Shown here piece after piece: positions 62,905-64,000 of a stretch of 64,000 nucleotides of DNA (the first letter of the stretch is position 1; every line of letters starts with the position of its first letter). The translations under genes and the position numbers were made by a program. Under the pieces are notes generated by a model. That model did not search any database. It had not been told where the DNA came from and worked only from the letters and a program-made list of their open reading frames with translations. Source of the DNA: Microcoleus vaginatus PCC 9802. GTDB lineage: Bacteria > Cyanobacteriota > Cyanobacteriia > Cyanobacteriales > Microcoleaceae. Location: NCBI GenBank assembly GCA_022701275.1, contig CP031740.1, positions 2,305,001-2,369,000 on the forward strand, given 5' to 3'.

Positions 62905-63023
62905 AGAAGCGAGCATTTTTCCAGAACCAAAGCTACTATTTAACGCTCTGAATTTTTTACGTTTTAGGAGAAGCGAGCATTTTCCCAGAAGCAAAGCTAC
63001 TATTTCACGCTGTAAATATTTTA
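62905..63023. repeat. Tandem direct repeat of about 55 bases
   Basis: AGAAGCGAGCATTTT-type units at 62905-62959 and 62969-63023 (period 64) share most of their bases over about 55 positions. They follow the IS1-type element. Purpose unknown. Confidence 0.75.
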
Positions 63024-63263
63024 TCTGAGTAAATATAAATAAAATTAACATTTTAATACAGCCAACTAGACTATAGGGTATTTTAGGACTAATATCCTGA
63101 GAATTGAAATAACTAAAGATTGCCCAGCTACATAACAATTTCGATCCAAAAACTAGCAGGGAGCGCCTGACTCGATACAAAAACGGGAATTGGCAATTCT
63201 CTTGTAACCTATTACTAATGACAGCTCGCTATCCAATTTCAGATTCAAAGAGATAATTTAAAA

Positions 63264-64000
63264 ATGAAACGTTTAATCGTTTGCTGTGATGGAACTTGGC
63301 AACAACTAAATAGTAGTTACCCAAGTAATGTGATTAAGCTTGCCCAGGCAGTGAAATCGAGCGCTCGTGACGGGGTTCCGCAGATCGTGTTTTATGACGA
63401 GGGAGTTGGATCGGATAGTAACAAGATTTTGGGCGGAGCCACTGGACTGGGAATCGATAGAAATATACAAGATGCCTATCGTTTTCTTTCTCTCAACTAT
63501 GAGCGTGGTGACGAAATCTATCTATTCGGGTTCAGTCGCGGTGCTTACACAGTCAGGAGTCTAGCGGGAATGATCCATTGCTCCGGTCTCCTAGACCGGC
63601 CTCATATTACCAGGGCCTCAGAAGCTTACGAGCTTTACCGTAATCGAGACATTAAACCAAAGGATCGGATAGCCGCCAATTACCGCGAAGAATACGGCGA
63701 TCGGGTTCCGATTACCTTGCTTGGTTGTTTTGACACCGTTGGAGCCCTTGGTATTCCTACTCTACCCGCCTTTAAGAAGTATGGCGAACAGCTCAATAAG
63801 AGGTACAGATTCCACGACACCACTTTAAATAAGTCGATTCAGAATGCGTTGCACGCCGTGGCGATCGACGAAATTCGCGAAATCTTTGATGTTACCCTGA
63901 TGAAGAAAAATCCTGATGTTGAAAACCAGCGGGTTATTCAAGTTTGGTTTCCAGGGGAACATGGCTGCATCGGCGGTGGCACCGAAGAACACGGCGGCTT
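63264..64000 (+). CDS. DUF2235 alpha/beta hydrolase (partial)
   Basis: The gene starts at ATG 63264 (MKRLIVCCDGTWQQL) and runs off the window. The domain is DUF2235, seen in T6SS phospholipase effectors (Tle) and in cyanobacterial hydrolases. The nucleophile elbow is GFSRGA (IYLFGFSRGAYTVRSL), and IQDAYRFLSLNYERGDEIY lies before it. Later LGCFDTVGALG and HGCIGGG fit the fold. About 245 residues are in the window. No effector partners are seen here. Confidence 0.85.
   Translation, partial: MKRLIVCCDGTWQQLNSSYPSNVIKLAQAVKSSARDGVPQIVFYDEGVGSDSNKILGGATGLGIDRNIQDAYRFLSLNYERGDEIYLFGFSRGAYTVRSLAGMIHCSGLLDRPHITRASEAYELYRNRDIKPKDRIAANYREEYGDRVPITLLGCFDTVGALGIPTLPAFKKYGEQLNKRYRFHDTTLNKSIQNALHAVAIDEIREIFDVTLMKKNPDVENQRVIQVWFPGEHGCIGGGTEEHGG

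Noticed and set aside
1-64000. CRISPR arrays and complete tRNA or rRNA genes
   Set aside because: None seen; the tandem repeats present are heptamer STRRs, coding repeats or pairs of longer units without spacers.

Overview
The window comes from a filamentous cyanobacterium, most likely a Microcoleus/Oscillatoria/Phormidium-type member of the Oscillatoriales. Support: abundant HIP1 octamers (GCGATCGC), heptameric STRR repeats, many AAACCCGGTTTC inverted-repeat elements, and typical cyanobacterial families (COP23, the TIGR04376 family, AMIN-domain proteins, a cyanobacteriochrome-like GAF, CHAT-TPR exoproteins, a cbiD-guaA pair).

Region 1 to 29 kb is a chromosomal backbone interrupted by small mobile elements. 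It holds citrate synthase, SixA, a large GAF/PAS/GGDEF sensor, a DHH phosphoesterase, an HNH nuclease, COP23, an AAA-WD40 protein, 5-formyl-THF cyclo-ligase, a macrodomain protein, an HTH-TIR-AAA protein, an IS701-type insertion in a small ORF, an AMIN/class A beta-lactamase-fold protein, DUF4342, a decayed AraC regulator, a PIN-domain protein, an ABC-F ATPase, a GspC/PilP-like membrane protein, a TIGR04376 protein and a stand-alone TnpB element.

Region 29.47 to 48.49 kb is the most interesting part. A pirin gene (298 codons when rejoined) is cut in two by a 19,017-bp element carrying about 25 cargo genes. The cargo includes an S74-type tail-spike protein, an L,D-transpeptidase-like lysin candidate, holin-like small membrane proteins, unknown large proteins, a tyrosine recombinase, HU, a ribbon-helix-helix regulator with operators, and ParB-like and SAP-like proteins. 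The only gene abutting a boundary is an IS110-family DEDD recombinase at the right end, whose stop codon lies in the 5-bp core GTGAA shared by both junctions. Just upstream of it is a two-loop RNA with the architecture of an IS110 bridge RNA. Its first loop has guides matching both halves of the reconstructed pirin target, and its second has guides matching both element ends. I infer a bridge-RNA-guided recombinase that moved a 19-kb phage- or plasmid-like cargo, not just a minimal IS. Inside it, an IS630-type element interrupts another gene.

Region 48.5 to 64 kb is backbone again: a small conserved protein, a giant two-partner-secretion/TPR/CHAT protein, IS5 and tRNA-Arg remnants, guaA, cbiD, an MFS transporter, a degenerate IS1-type element inserted in an IS701-type remnant, and the start of a DUF2235 hydrolase running off the window end.
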